Assembly (NCBI GenBank): GCA_963597355.1
Contig: CAVBPR010000002.1
Coordinates: forward strand, 186,001 to 250,000
DNA: 64,000 nucleotides
From: UMGS1766 sp963597355
GTDB taxonomy: Bacteria; Bacillota; Clostridia; Oscillospirales; Oscillospiraceae
Direction: 5' to 3'
Shown: one piece after another, positions 34,943 through 43,806 of the stretch
How the letters are laid out: each line of letters begins with the position of its first letter
How positions within the stretch are numbered: position 1 is the stretch's first letter
The notes under the pieces: model-generated
The model's database searches: none
The model's input: only the letters and a program-made list of their open reading frames with translations
Told to the model about the DNA's origin: nothing
Made by a program: the position numbers and the translations under genes

Positions 34943-35425
34943 TTATTTATGATATCGAGAACCTTCATTAATTTGAAAGGCACGATAAATTTGTTCAAGC
35001 AACATGACGCGCGCCAGGTGATGCGGAAAAGTCATTGGCGACATGGAAAGTTTCTGATCTGCAATGGCTTTTATGCTGCTGTGAAGGCCAAAAGAACTGC
35101 CAATAAGAAATGTAATCTGTGATGCACCGGATACAGTCCATGATTGAATGCTGCGTGCAAGGGTTACGCTGTCCATCATAGTTCCCTCAATGCACATTGC
35201 AATGACAATCCCGTTTTTCGGAAGCTTTCCACGGATTAACTCGGCTTCTTTTTGTAACGCATTGTCAATTTGAGCGGGGGAGGGATTCTCATTTAAACGC
35301 TGTTCCGGCAACTCAACTAGATTTAATTTACAGGAACGGGTCAGCCGCTTCATGTATTCCTGCACTGCGGCGAGGTAAAATTTTTCTTTTAGCTTTCCGA
35401 CACAAACGATGTTTACAGTAACCAA
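34943..35425 (-). CDS. rlmH: 23S rRNA (pseudouridine1915-N3)-methyltransferase
   Basis: 160 aa SPOUT methyltransferase that modifies helix 69 of 23S rRNA. The trefoil-knot features are visible: FLIGSSFGLHSSI and LSMSPMTFPHHLARVMLLEQIYRA, ending GSRYHK. A TTG at 35425 with GGAGG seven bases before gives the normal length of about 159 aa; the ATG at 35452 is inside the upstream gene. It follows the MBL hydrolase by two bases, a common pairing. Confidence 0.94.
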   Translation of the reverse strand: MVTVNIVCVGKLKEKFYLAAVQEYMKRLTRSCKLNLVELPEQRLNENPSPAQIDNALQKEAELIRGKLPKNGIVIAMCIEGTMMDSVTLARSIQSWTVSGASQITFLIGSSFGLHSSIKAIADQKLSMSPMTFPHHLARVMLLEQIYRAFQINEGSRYHK

Positions 35426-35427
35426 AA

Positions 35428-36204
35428 TTATACCTCCACAGGTAATCCGCACTCTTGTCGGGGAGCAACCGTAACAGAAACCCGATCCAATCCTTCCTGT
35501 TGGAGAATGTTTTTTACTGTGCCAAGGGCGCGTTCCGGGGTGTTATTTTCTTTGCTTAGGTGTCCGAGAATCAGTTTTTTTGTTCCGTGCTTTACCAAAT
35601 CACAACACAGCATTGAGCAGGAGGCATTTGACAAATGTCCTTGATCGCCAAGAATGCGAGCCTTCAGATAGGAAGGATAGGGACCTGATTTGACCCATTC
35701 CGGCTCATGGTTTGCTTCTACGAGAGCGAGGTGGGAGCCAAGAACACTTTCCCTTACTTCCTCTGTCACTTGTCCCAGATCGGTTACGATAGAGCACTTT
35801 CGTTCCCCATCAGCGAAGGAGAAGCCGACGCTTCCGGGTGCGTCGTGGGAAGTTGCAAAGGATGTTATCTGCAGATTCTGAACCTGAAAGCGATCCGAGC
35901 GTTGAATAAGATGGATGCGGCTTTCCGCTTCAGGAAGTTGCGAACAAATCGCAAAAGCGGTCTGCTGTGTGGTATATATTGGGCATTTGCTGCGTTTTAA
36001 AAAGACGCGTAATCCGCTTATGTGGTCACTATGAGAGTGGGTGATGCAAATTGCAGATAAGTCAGATGGGACCCGCCCAACCTGAGCCAGACCGGTTGTA
36101 ATTCGTTTTGCGGATATACCGGCATCCACTAAAATAAAGGTGTTCTTCGCACTGATTAATGCAGCATTTCCGCTTGAGCCGCTGGCCAAGGTGCATAAAT
36201 TCAA
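35428..36204 (-). CDS. MBL-fold metallohydrolase (WalJ/YycJ-like)
   Basis: 258 aa. The metal motif CITHSHSDHISGL (HxHxDH) and later H in SFATSHDAPGSVGF and ILGHLSKENN are intact. N-terminal LCTLASGSSGNAALISAKN is typical of YycJ, a predicted exonuclease linked to the WalRK operon. No walRK is nearby here. Co-transcribed with rlmH. Confidence 0.88.
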   Translation of the reverse strand: MNLCTLASGSSGNAALISAKNTFILVDAGISAKRITTGLAQVGRVPSDLSAICITHSHSDHISGLRVFLKRSKCPIYTTQQTAFAICSQLPEAESRIHLIQRSDRFQVQNLQITSFATSHDAPGSVGFSFADGERKCSIVTDLGQVTEEVRESVLGSHLALVEANHEPEWVKSGPYPSYLKARILGDQGHLSNASCSMLCCDLVKHGTKKLILGHLSKENNTPERALGTVKNILQQEGLDRVSVTVAPRQECGLPVEV

Positions 36205-36220
36205 GAAAAATCCTCCCTGA

Positions 36221-36256
36221 AAAAAACAGACGTCGGGGAATCCGTCGCCTGTTTTA
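36221..36256 (-). terminator. Terminator after murA
   Basis: On the minus strand a 14-base stem with one mismatch and one G-U is followed by TTTTTTT; it lies between murA and the MBL gene. Confidence 0.75.
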
Positions 36257-36264
36257 ATTTGGCA

Positions 36265-37563
36265 TTAACCGATGTTGGAACCGCGACGACCGGTATCGTC
36301 GGGTTCATCTACCAGCCGAATATTAGCACCGACATTGCGAAGCTTGCCGACAATGTCCTCATAACCACGCTCAACATGGTATATATGATCAATCTCGGTT
36401 ACACCATCTGCGGCCAAGCCGGCAACAACCATGGCAGCGCCGGCGCGCAAATCACAGGCGCGTACAGGCGCTCCGGTCAGTCGAGCGACACCTTCAATTA
36501 CAGCGATTTTGCCATCCACCTGAATTTTAGCGCCCATGCGCTTCAGTTCATCTGCATAGCGATAACGATTTTCCCAAATGCCTTCCGTTACTACGCTTGT
36601 GCCCTGTGCTAGGCAAAGACAAACCGCAATTTGCGACTGCATATCCGTGGGGAAACCGGGATAAGGCATTGTTTTGACATTTGCATGTTTCATCGTACCC
36701 AAACGGGTTACACGAATGTCCTCTCCCAGTTCTTCAACCTCGACACCCATCTCGACCAATTTCGCAGTGATACAATCCAAATGTTTTGGAATAACATTTT
36801 TGATGAGCACACTTCCACCAGCTGCGGCAACAGCGGTCATATAAGTGCCAGCCTCAATTTGATCTGGAATAATGGAATAGCTTCCGCCATGCATTTTATC
36901 CACGCCTTTGATCTTGATAATATCCGTTCCTGCGCCCATGATATTACCGCCCATAGCGTTGATAAAATTAGCTAAATCAACAATATGAGGTTCTTTGGCT
37001 GCATTTTCGATGATTGTTGTGCCCTTGGCGAATACAGAGGCGAGCATCACGTTCATAGTTGCGCCAACGGACACCTGATCCATATAGATGTGGGTTCCAC
37101 TTAAACCGTTACTGGGAGCGGAAGCGTGGACAATTCCCTGCTTTACATCGATGATGGCACCCAGAGCACTAAAGCCCTTCAAGTGCAGATCGATCGGGCG
37201 AGCACCTAAATCACAACCGCCCGGCATGGAAACGTGGGCATTTCCAAAGCGGCTCAGCAGTGCGCCGATAAAATAATAAGATGCTCGAATTTGGCGAGAA
37301 AGCTCATAGGACACACTTGTGCTGTGAATTTTGGAACAGTCAATTTCGACTGTATTTCGATTGATGGTGCGCACATTCGCGCCCAGTTCTTCTAAAATTT
37401 CAAGGATTAACGTAACATCACTGATTTGCGGAATATTTTCTATGCGGCAAACGCCATCAACCAACAATGCGGCAGGAATAATAGCAACTGCAGCATTTTT
37501 TGCACCACTAATACTGATTTCACCGTGAAGGGGCTGGCCGCCCTGAATCACATATTTCAACAA
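36265..37563 (-). CDS. murA: UDP-N-acetylglucosamine 1-carboxyvinyltransferase
   Basis: 432 aa. First committed step of peptidoglycan synthesis. The PEP-binding and catalytic loop reads MPGGCDLGARPIDLHLKGF, with the cysteine targeted by fosfomycin present. The N-terminal ISGAKNAAVAIIPAALL and FPTDMQSQIAVCLCLAQG are also typical. Gram-positives often have two MurA proteins; which paralogue this is cannot be told. Confidence 0.95.
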   Translation of the reverse strand: MLKYVIQGGQPLHGEISISGAKNAAVAIIPAALLVDGVCRIENIPQISDVTLILEILEELGANVRTINRNTVEIDCSKIHSTSVSYELSRQIRASYYFIGALLSRFGNAHVSMPGGCDLGARPIDLHLKGFSALGAIIDVKQGIVHASAPSNGLSGTHIYMDQVSVGATMNVMLASVFAKGTTIIENAAKEPHIVDLANFINAMGGNIMGAGTDIIKIKGVDKMHGGSYSIIPDQIEAGTYMTAVAAAGGSVLIKNVIPKHLDCITAKLVEMGVEVEELGEDIRVTRLGTMKHANVKTMPYPGFPTDMQSQIAVCLCLAQGTSVVTEGIWENRYRYADELKRMGAKIQVDGKIAVIEGVARLTGAPVRACDLRAGAAMVVAGLAADGVTEIDHIYHVERGYEDIVGKLRNVGANIRLVDEPDDTGRRGSNIG

Positions 37564-37733
37564 AGGAATGCACCTCTTTAAATTTATCTATAGGCGATAG
37601 AAGCAGCCCGATAAAACCGGCAGAGAAAAGAATGTTACGGAGCAGAGGATATTGCGCTCGCTCAACGCGCTTCATACCGCCTTAGAGTATAACACTTATG
37701 TCAAATAAAAGCAAAGAAAAATTCATAAATTTG

Positions 37734-37782
37734 AAAAAAATTTGGGAGGTCATAAGCAAAAAATTGCAATGATCTCCCAAAA
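37734..37782 (-). terminator. Terminator after hprK
   Basis: GGGAGGTCAT and ATGATCTCCC arms at 37744-37753 and 37769-37778, with a run of seven T on the minus strand. The rest of the 37564-37837 gap shows the murA upstream region and nothing else I can name. Confidence 0.75.
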
Positions 37783-37837
37783 AATATTTTAATTCTTGCT
37801 TGTTTTTGAATAATTATACGCAACCGAAAGGTGGACA

Positions 37838-38785
37838 TTATTTCCATTTTGCCTGTTCGGCCTCAAAATGAGCATTGATTTGTCGCGTGAATTCCTCGGC
37901 TGCATTGTAACCCATCTTTTTTTGCCGGTTATTTAATGCGGCCACTTCGATAATCACCGCCAGATTTCGTCCCGGCTTGACGGGAACTGTGACGATCGGC
38001 ACGTCCACATCTAATACCTTGGTATAGTGATTTTCCAGGCCGATGCGGTCATAATTTCCGTCGTCTTTCCACTGCTCAATGTGAATGATCATATCGATTC
38101 GAGTGGATTCCTTAACAGCGGACATACCAAATAAGTGGCGTACATCAATGACACCAATGCCTCTCAGCTCCATATAGTAACGAATCAGAGCAGGGGATGT
38201 GCCCATCAGACTGTGTGCAGAGGAGCGCGTGATCTCAACGGCATCATCAGCGATCAGCCGATGACCGCGCTTTAGTAGTTCTACAGCGGTTTCACTTTTG
38301 CCGACGCCGCTTTCTCCAGTCAATAAAATGCCTTCGCCATAAACCTCTACTAAAACACCGTGCCGGGTGATTCGTGGAGAGAGGAAATTTTTAAGTGTAG
38401 CAGTCAGGGTGCTCATAAAATCGCCGGTTGTCTCTTGGGTGCGAAGGATTGTGCGTCCATGTTTTTCTGCCATTTCTAGGCATTCCGGATAGGGCTCCAG
38501 TCCTCTGGCCAAAATCAGTGCGGGAATTTCATAGGCCAGCAAACGGTCGAAACAATCTCTGCGTTGTTCACTGGATAAATTTCTAAGGTAACCATACTCC
38601 ATATTTCCCAGCAGTTGAATCCGTTGGCTTTCAAAGTGCTCGAAATACCCTACCAGTTGCAGTCCGGGACGATCTACGCTGTCCACATAAACCCGGGTTT
38701 GTTCGCAATCTTTCACACCATATAGGATTTCCAGAGAAAATTCTTTGATAACTCGATCTAAAGTGACAAATCGATTTCCTTTCAT
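37838..38785 (-). CDS. hprK: HPr kinase/phosphorylase
   Basis: 315 aa. Phosphorylates HPr on Ser46 in carbon catabolite control of Firmicutes. The P-loop is LTGESGVGKSETAVELLKRG, and the HprK/P signature with the basic/acidic loop follows (ELRGIGVIDVRHLFG). N-terminal domain near 1-130. No PTS genes are close by. Confidence 0.95.
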   Translation of the reverse strand: MKGNRFVTLDRVIKEFSLEILYGVKDCEQTRVYVDSVDRPGLQLVGYFEHFESQRIQLLGNMEYGYLRNLSSEQRRDCFDRLLAYEIPALILARGLEPYPECLEMAEKHGRTILRTQETTGDFMSTLTATLKNFLSPRITRHGVLVEVYGEGILLTGESGVGKSETAVELLKRGHRLIADDAVEITRSSAHSLMGTSPALIRYYMELRGIGVIDVRHLFGMSAVKESTRIDMIIHIEQWKDDGNYDRIGLENHYTKVLDVDVPIVTVPVKPGRNLAVIIEVAALNNRQKKMGYNAAEEFTRQINAHFEAEQAKWK

Positions 38786-38870
38786 TGGATCTCCCTCCTA
38801 AAACTCTCTATAGTAATCAACCTATTTTATCCGATCTGCAAGCAGCCTGCAACTGCTAAAATATATAAAA

Positions 38871-38903
38871 GGCCCGTTCAAGAAGTAAGACCTGAACGGG
38901 ACC
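38871..38903 (-). terminator. Terminator of the pfkA-DUF6465 unit
   Basis: GGCCCGTTCA and TGAACGGGACC arms; on the minus strand the stem is followed by TTTTATAT. Confidence 0.75.
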
Positions 38904-38916
38904 TTTTCGCGATGCA

Positions 38917-39312
38917 TTAGAGATCGATGCGGCCGCAGAAATTCTCATTGACTACATAGTATGCAGCATTATCTTCCGGCTTTAAATAGATACGGCAGGA
39001 TGTTACAGCGGCACGCTTATTTTCTACGCGGAAAATTGACTTTGCCTGAGCTGCAAGCGCTTCCATGTCGATCTCTTTGCCCTGGTACTGGACAAAGTAT
39101 TCCGGCTTCTTCGGAGTCACCTTTTTGGCGGCATCTTTTACTGCTTTGCCTGCTTGAGCTGCCTTTTTTACCGTGGGTGCAGCAGCTTTTTTTGCTTTTT
39201 CCACAACGGGAGTGGCGGCATCCTTCACGGTGGCGGCGGCATCGGAAATAATTTCAGCGGTCCGCTTGGTTTCAACCTGTTTATTTTCAGTAGGCTTTTT
39301 TGTCATATTCAT
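38917..39312 (-). CDS. DUF6465 family protein with histone-like Lys/Ala-rich tail
   Basis: 131 aa. Residues 1-70 are low-complexity and Lys/Ala-rich (KKAAAPTVKKAAQAGKAVKD), like histone H1 tails. The compact C-terminal part (EYFVQYQGKEIDMEALAAQA to YYVVNENFCGRIDL) is the conserved DUF6465 domain. DNA or RNA binding by the tail is plausible but unproven. Same strand as pfkA and 13 bases after it. Confidence 0.75.
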   Translation of the reverse strand: MNMTKKPTENKQVETKRTAEIISDAAATVKDAATPVVEKAKKAAAPTVKKAAQAGKAVKDAAKKVTPKKPEYFVQYQGKEIDMEALAAQAKSIFRVENKRAAVTSCRIYLKPEDNAAYYVVNENFCGRIDL

Positions 39313-39325
39313 GCTCCTTTTGTCG

Positions 39326-40312
39326 TTAAATAGACATCATACGGCACTTCTGAAGCAGAGCCATGTCCAGATCCTTCTTCGCATTCAGACCCTCTTCAAT
39401 ATCAATGTCAATTACCTTGTTGTCCCGTTCCACGATAATGCGCTGAGTCTTTCCAGCCATAAGCGCCTCTACTGCGGCACAACCCATCTTAGTAGCCATC
39501 AGGCGATCCTGAGAGGAGGGAGCACCTCCGCGCTGAACGTGACCAAGAATTGTGATACGCGTATCAACACCGGTCTCTTCGATGATCTTGGCAGCGACTT
39601 CCTGACAGGTCATGGTGTAACCTTCAGCAACAATAATGATATGGTGGTTTCGACCGTTGATACGACCCATGCGAACCTTTTCAATTACATTTTTTTCGAA
39701 ATCACCGGGTTCTTCCGGGACTAAAATTGCGGCAGCGCCTACGCTTGCGCCAACGGCCAATGCCAGGTGACCGGCATGGCGTCCCATAACCTCGACGACA
39801 GAGCAACGGGCGTGGGACTGCATGGTATCACGAAGCTTGTCAATGGCTTCAATGGCGGTGTTGCAGGCGGTATCAAAGCCAATGGTGTAATCCGTGCAGG
39901 CGATATCGTTGTCAATGGTACCGGTAACACAGACGCAGGGAACACCAAGCCGTGACAGCTCCTGTGCACCGCGGAAGGTGCCATCGCCGCCACAGCAGAC
40001 TAAACCATCGATGCCGAGAAAACGGCAGTTATCGGCGGCACGCTGGCGATATTCCGGCTGAAACATTTCCTCGCAACGAGCGGTGTAGAGCATTGTGCCG
40101 CCCTTGCTGAGCAGACCGTCAACATCACGAGCGGTAAGGGCTTTGAAATCGTTGCTGATTAAACCGGCGTAACCATGAAGAATACCTAACACCTCAATGC
40201 CATTTGCAATGCTCATTCGCGTAACAGCGCGAATCACTGCATTCATTCCTGGTGCGTCACCGCCGCTGGTCAGAATGCCAATGCGACGAATCTTTTTCTT
40301 TTCATCGGACAT
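39326..40312 (-). CDS. pfkA: ATP-dependent 6-phosphofructokinase
   Basis: 328 aa. Commits fructose-6-phosphate to glycolysis. ATP site ILTSGGDAPGMNAVIRA, active-site TIDNDIACTDYTIGFDTA, MGRHAGHLAL and the effector/substrate LGHVQRGGAPSSQDR are all present. ATP preference is supported by GGDGTFRGA. GGAGG precedes the ATG. Confidence 0.96.
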   Translation of the reverse strand: MSDEKKKIRRIGILTSGGDAPGMNAVIRAVTRMSIANGIEVLGILHGYAGLISNDFKALTARDVDGLLSKGGTMLYTARCEEMFQPEYRQRAADNCRFLGIDGLVCCGGDGTFRGAQELSRLGVPCVCVTGTIDNDIACTDYTIGFDTACNTAIEAIDKLRDTMQSHARCSVVEVMGRHAGHLALAVGASVGAAAILVPEEPGDFEKNVIEKVRMGRINGRNHHIIIVAEGYTMTCQEVAAKIIEETGVDTRITILGHVQRGGAPSSQDRLMATKMGCAAVEALMAGKTQRIIVERDNKVIDIDIEEGLNAKKDLDMALLQKCRMMSI

Positions 40313-40368
40313 GGTTGTTTACCTCCTGTCAAACTGGGTGGATACGAACTCAAACTCATACGCCTATC

Positions 40369-40397
40369 ATTTTATACCAGTTAAAGAAATTTTTCAA
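40369..40397 (-). promoter_or_regulatory. Promoter of pfkA
   Basis: On the minus strand TTGAAA (40392-40397), 17-base spacer, TAAAAT (40369-40374). The remaining bases up to 40627 show no gene; they hold the 3' side of the HxlR gene. Confidence 0.6.
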
Positions 40398-40627
40398 CGC
40401 TTAACAATAAAGTGTTGTGATATATTGTGTGTTGCACTACGACACTACAGTGATATGTGTATGACAAATCCGTATATCCATGGATGCAGCGACCTGTACG
40501 GCGAATGATGTTGTACCAGGAATAAACACCAGAATGCGTGATGTTCGGTAATTGCGTTGATTGTTTCGGTAAGGACAATTTGCAAAATTGCGATCTTGGT
40601 GCACTTTCTAAAAAGAGAATGGGGTGT

Positions 40628-41086
40628 TTATCTTCTATGCGTCGTTCCCTGTCGCTCGGTATCAGGCCAGAAGTCATTTGCTTCCATGACGTCTTTCAGT
40701 GCATCAACGTATTTTTCAGATTTATGAACGGCAAAGGCATCTGCATCGATTGGTATTTGCTTGGAATCCATTTGACGAATGCTCCAAATGTAGAGAATGT
40801 CCAGAGCGGGAATAATTCTGGCTCCATCAACGGTAAGAACATAATCGATGGTAGGAGGGAAGGTATCACCGTTGACAACTCGCTGCACTAATCCGTCTTC
40901 GATAAGCTCCTTGAGTTGCTGGCTCAACATTTTTTCGGAAATGGGAAGTACTTTTAATGTTTGATTAAAGCGAATTTTTCCGTAGGTGTAAATTTCATGG
41001 AGAAGCGTCATTTTCCATTTACCACCGATGCAGTGTAGCACATAGTGGTATGGATTGGTTGGCTCTTCAAATTTTGCCTTTGCCAT
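40628..41086 (-). CDS. HxlR family transcriptional regulator
   Basis: 152 aa. The winged-helix HxlR pattern is clear: YHYVLHCIGGKWKMTLLHEI, FNQTLKVLPISEKMLSQQLKEL, GLVQRVV and VDYVLT-like DYVLTVDG. Members sense redox or electrophile stress. It lacks the canonical N-terminal cysteine of HypR, though a Cys is present in LHCIGG. It lies just downstream of the MATE gene on the same strand and may regulate it. ATG 41086 is used because the open frame upstream encodes a hydrophobic stretch without a ribosome site. Confidence 0.85.
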   Translation of the reverse strand: MAKAKFEEPTNPYHYVLHCIGGKWKMTLLHEIYTYGKIRFNQTLKVLPISEKMLSQQLKELIEDGLVQRVVNGDTFPPTIDYVLTVDGARIIPALDILYIWSIRQMDSKQIPIDADAFAVHKSEKYVDALKDVMEANDFWPDTERQGTTHRR

Positions 41087-41258
41087 GCTGATCGCCGCCT
41101 TTTTTTGTTCATTTTTACCGAATATTTTATCATATATGCAAAAAAAAACAAGTATCACACAGATAAAGAATAAATAAAAAAGAGAGATAATTTCAATAAA
41201 ATTAAAATTGCACGAAATCAACACATGTTTGGAGCTTTGGAACTATAGTGAACGCAGT

Positions 41259-42611
41259 TTAATCAAAGCAATTATTTCCAGTGTAGCCTTTAGCTAAGGC
41301 TTTGGTGTCCTTATAAACTGTGACAGCAGCATAGATCATAACGAGAAACTCAGTGATGGGCATAGCAAGCCACAACGAACTTGCGGACAATAGAATTGGA
41401 AGAACAAGAATTAAAATACCACTGATCACAAGACCACGGGAAACGGAAACGACAAAAGCGGCTTTTGGCCTCATGATGGCCTGTAAATAGTAGGTTGAAA
41501 AGACATTGAATGGCAATAACAGAAATGATAGCGCATAGGTTCGTATGATTGTCGGCGCCATTTTCAGTATTTCTGGTGTAGGATTCATAAAAATCCGGAT
41601 ATAAAGGTTTGGACAAACCATGCTCAATAACGTCCAGAAGATCCCAAAGAATGCCGTTGTCCAGAGTGCTAAATGCAGTGTTTCGCGAATTCGTCTGCCG
41701 TTGCCGGCTCCGAAGTTGACGGAAACTATGGGCTGAGTTGCCTGACCGACACTGTAAGCGCAACATTGAACAAATGTGCTGATCTGGATGATCGGGCCAT
41801 AGATTGCAAGTGCATTCGAGCCAAGATATTTCATGATCTGCCGATTGAACAACACAGTTAAAATGCCCATTGCAATGTCAATAAAGAAAGTAGAAAATCC
41901 AGTTACAGAGATTTCGTAAATTATATGGAGCAGATTTTTCGGTTTTACCAATCGCAACGAATTCTTTTTTGTAGCAAAATGCATTAGCATAACAAAGAAT
42001 GAAATGGCTGAACCGATGGCAGTGGCAAGACCGGCACCATAAATACCCATATTGCAGGGGAACACAAAGATATAATCACCGAGCACGTTGAACAGTCCAC
42101 CGGATAAAACGCCCACTGTGGCAAGCCCTGGGTTTCCATCGTTACGCAGAAATGCGGCCAGCATTTGATTGAACAAAAACAGAGGCAATACAAATCGTAT
42201 TGGACGCATGTATTGTTGTGCCAAAGTAAGGAGTGTCTCGTTTGCGCCGAAAAAAGTCAGAATAGGTTGCTCAAAAATCAGCAATCCAATCCATGCCAGA
42301 ATAGACAGAACTACAGATCCAATAAAAGCTGCCGTAAAATATTGGTTTTCATTGCTTCCGCTGCCGTTTTTACTGCCTCGTTTAGTACTGAAAATAATGC
42401 TGCCGCCAATGCCCATGAGCAGACCAAGGCTGTAAACAATGTTCCATACAGGGGCTACTACAGCCAGTGCGGCAGTGCCTTCTGGACCATGATATTGTCC
42501 GACCATTGCTGTATCGACAATGGAATAGATGGAAGTGATCATGGCGCTGCCAAATGCAGCAGACAAATACTTGAAATAAATTGGCTTGATTTTTCCGTTC
42601 AGAAAATCCAT
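41259..42611 (-). CDS. MATE family efflux transporter
   Basis: 450 aa with about twelve membrane segments. It begins FLNGKIKPIYFKYLSAAFGSAM and has MVGQYHGPEGTAALAVV and, in the second half, QATQPIVSVNFGAGNGRRI, all typical of MATE drug/sodium antiporters. TTAGGAGG lies directly behind the T-run of the leader terminator at 42626-42680, so expression is probably set by attenuation. Substrate unknown. Confidence 0.9.
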   Translation of the reverse strand: MDFLNGKIKPIYFKYLSAAFGSAMITSIYSIVDTAMVGQYHGPEGTAALAVVAPVWNIVYSLGLLMGIGGSIIFSTKRGSKNGSGSNENQYFTAAFIGSVVLSILAWIGLLIFEQPILTFFGANETLLTLAQQYMRPIRFVLPLFLFNQMLAAFLRNDGNPGLATVGVLSGGLFNVLGDYIFVFPCNMGIYGAGLATAIGSAISFFVMLMHFATKKNSLRLVKPKNLLHIIYEISVTGFSTFFIDIAMGILTVLFNRQIMKYLGSNALAIYGPIIQISTFVQCCAYSVGQATQPIVSVNFGAGNGRRIRETLHLALWTTAFFGIFWTLLSMVCPNLYIRIFMNPTPEILKMAPTIIRTYALSFLLLPFNVFSTYYLQAIMRPKAAFVVSVSRGLVISGILILVLPILLSASSLWLAMPITEFLVMIYAAVTVYKDTKALAKGYTGNNCFD

Positions 42612-42625
42612 TTTGCTTTCCTCCT

Positions 42626-42680
42626 AAAAAATAAAAAGCCGGACAAGAAACAGGCATCTCAGTCTGTCTCTTGTCCGGCT
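42626..42680 (-). promoter_or_regulatory. Leader terminator/attenuator of the MATE gene
   Basis: On the minus strand a 17-bp stem, AGCCGGACAAGAGACAG with CTGTTTCTTGTCCGGCT, is followed by TTTTTATTTTTT and then the MATE ribosome site. The 5' arm lies inside the 12-codon leader frame. Confidence 0.8.
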
Positions 42681-42697
42681 GTCATTTCTATGAACAA
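42659..42697 (-). CDS. Candidate 12-codon leader peptide of the MATE gene
   Basis: TTG start with GGAGGGCGAG directly upstream; the peptide would read LFIEMTAGQETD (first residue read as Met), ending at a TGA at 42659. An internal ATG gives MTAGQETD. Its last seven codons and stop cover the 5' arm of the terminator stem, so a ribosome held there would block terminator formation. Confidence 0.5.
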   Translation of the reverse strand: MFIEMTAGQETD

Positions 42698-42722
42698 CTC
42701 GCCCTCCGAGCTAACGAGACGA

Positions 42723-42751
42723 ATTGTAGCATAATGGATTCAAGAGGTCAA
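42723..42751 (-). promoter_or_regulatory. Promoter of the MATE leader
   Basis: On the minus strand TTGACC (42746-42751), 17-base spacer, TACAAT (42723-42728). Predicted start about 20 bases before the leader ribosome site. Confidence 0.75.
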
Positions 42752-42867
42752 GTTTTACTTTGAAGTTTTCTTGAGACATGTATAGGATTACAATACATAG
42801 CTTTGTAAAATATCAGACATCGAATGGGTAGATGCCTATGAAGAAATAACGAACAGGAGGATTTTAT

Positions 42868-43467
42868 TTGAGTATTTATGGATATATCCGAGTCAGTAGC
42901 CGTGACCAGAACGAGGACAGACAACTTATCGCCTTAAAAGAAGTTGGCGTTGAGCAACGAAATATTTATCTTGATAAGCAAACTGGTAAGGATTTCAATC
43001 GCCCGCAGTACCGGAAATTACTCCGAAAAATAAAAAAATACGACCTGCTCTACATCAAGAGCATTGATCGTCTGGGCAGGAACTATAAAGAGATATTACA
43101 ACAATGGCGAGTACTGACCAAGGAAAAAGGTGCTGATATTGTGGTTCTGGATATGCCGCTTTTGGATACAAGACGAGGGAAAGATCTGATGGGGACATTC
43201 CTTTCTGACATTGTGTTGCAAGTGCTGTCCTTTGTAGCGGAAAACGAGAGAATCAACATCCGGCAAAGACAAGCTGAGGGTATTGCTGCTGCAAAAGCCA
43301 AGGGCATCCGCTTCGGCAGACCGCCAACTCCGTTGCCCGAAAACTTCTATGAGGTACACAAAGCATGGCGCAGCAAGAAAATAACCTTGAAACAAGCAGC
43401 CGGCGCTTGCAATATGCCGGTCGGCACGTTCTACGGAAAAGCAAGAAAATTTGAAAATATGGCTTAA
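42868..43467 (+). CDS. Serine recombinase, resolvase/invertase type
   Basis: 199 aa. The N-terminal catalytic domain has YGYIRVSSRDQNEDRQLIAL with the active serine, IKSIDRLGRNYKEI with the conserved arginines, and VLSFVAENERINIRQRQAEGI. The C-terminal HTH is KKITLKQAAGACNMPVGTFYG. Size fits Tn3-type resolvases and plasmid multimer resolvases. TTG start with CAGGAGG. It opens an accessory island; no transposase is visible. Confidence 0.92.
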   Translation: MSIYGYIRVSSRDQNEDRQLIALKEVGVEQRNIYLDKQTGKDFNRPQYRKLLRKIKKYDLLYIKSIDRLGRNYKEILQQWRVLTKEKGADIVVLDMPLLDTRRGKDLMGTFLSDIVLQVLSFVAENERINIRQRQAEGIAAAKAKGIRFGRPPTPLPENFYEVHKAWRSKKITLKQAAGACNMPVGTFYGKARKFENMA

Positions 43468-43683
43468 ACAAATCATGCCATAAATTATTTGTAAAGGTGT
43501 ACTTTTACGAATTCCACCTTACAAATCGCACAAGTAAATTATATATCAGTTTTTGACAAAAATCAAGGATAATAGTTGCTTAAAAGCCGGTTGTTTTTAG
43601 TTTCGTCCGTAACTTTCAAAAAGTACACATTGAAAAATCGGATGACTTGAGCTGCACAATAATTGACGAAGGAGGAATATGAG

Positions 43684-43746
43684 GTGAGTTTTTGGGGCGT
43701 TGTAGGTGCCATCATCGTAGCTGTCCTTATTCTGAGCCTCGGATGA
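43684..43746 (+). CDS. 20-aa single-span membrane peptide
   Basis: GTG start behind GGAGGAATATGAG; the product is MSFWGVVGAIIVAVLILSLG, almost wholly hydrophobic. A terminator-like hairpin follows ten bases after the stop, so it is probably a unit of its own. Peptides of this kind include type I toxins and transporter accessory peptides; the role here is unknown. Confidence 0.55.
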   Translation: MSFWGVVGAIIVAVLILSLG

Positions 43747-43755
43747 TGTGTGATA

Positions 43756-43790
43756 GGCACTGCTGTACTGCGAAGTCGGCAGTGCCTTTT
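43756..43790 (+). terminator. Terminator after the 20-aa peptide
   Basis: GGCACTGC and GCAGTGCC arms with a 15-base loop, followed by TTTT. Confidence 0.65.
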
Positions 43791-43806
43791 GCTCAGGTCT
43801 CACCGT

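Noticed and set aside
38917..39100. CRISPR or tandem repeat suggested by Lys/Ala-rich coding sequence
   Set aside because: The repetition is low-complexity codons of the DUF6465 protein, with no spacer-repeat structure. No CRISPR array was seen anywhere in the window.
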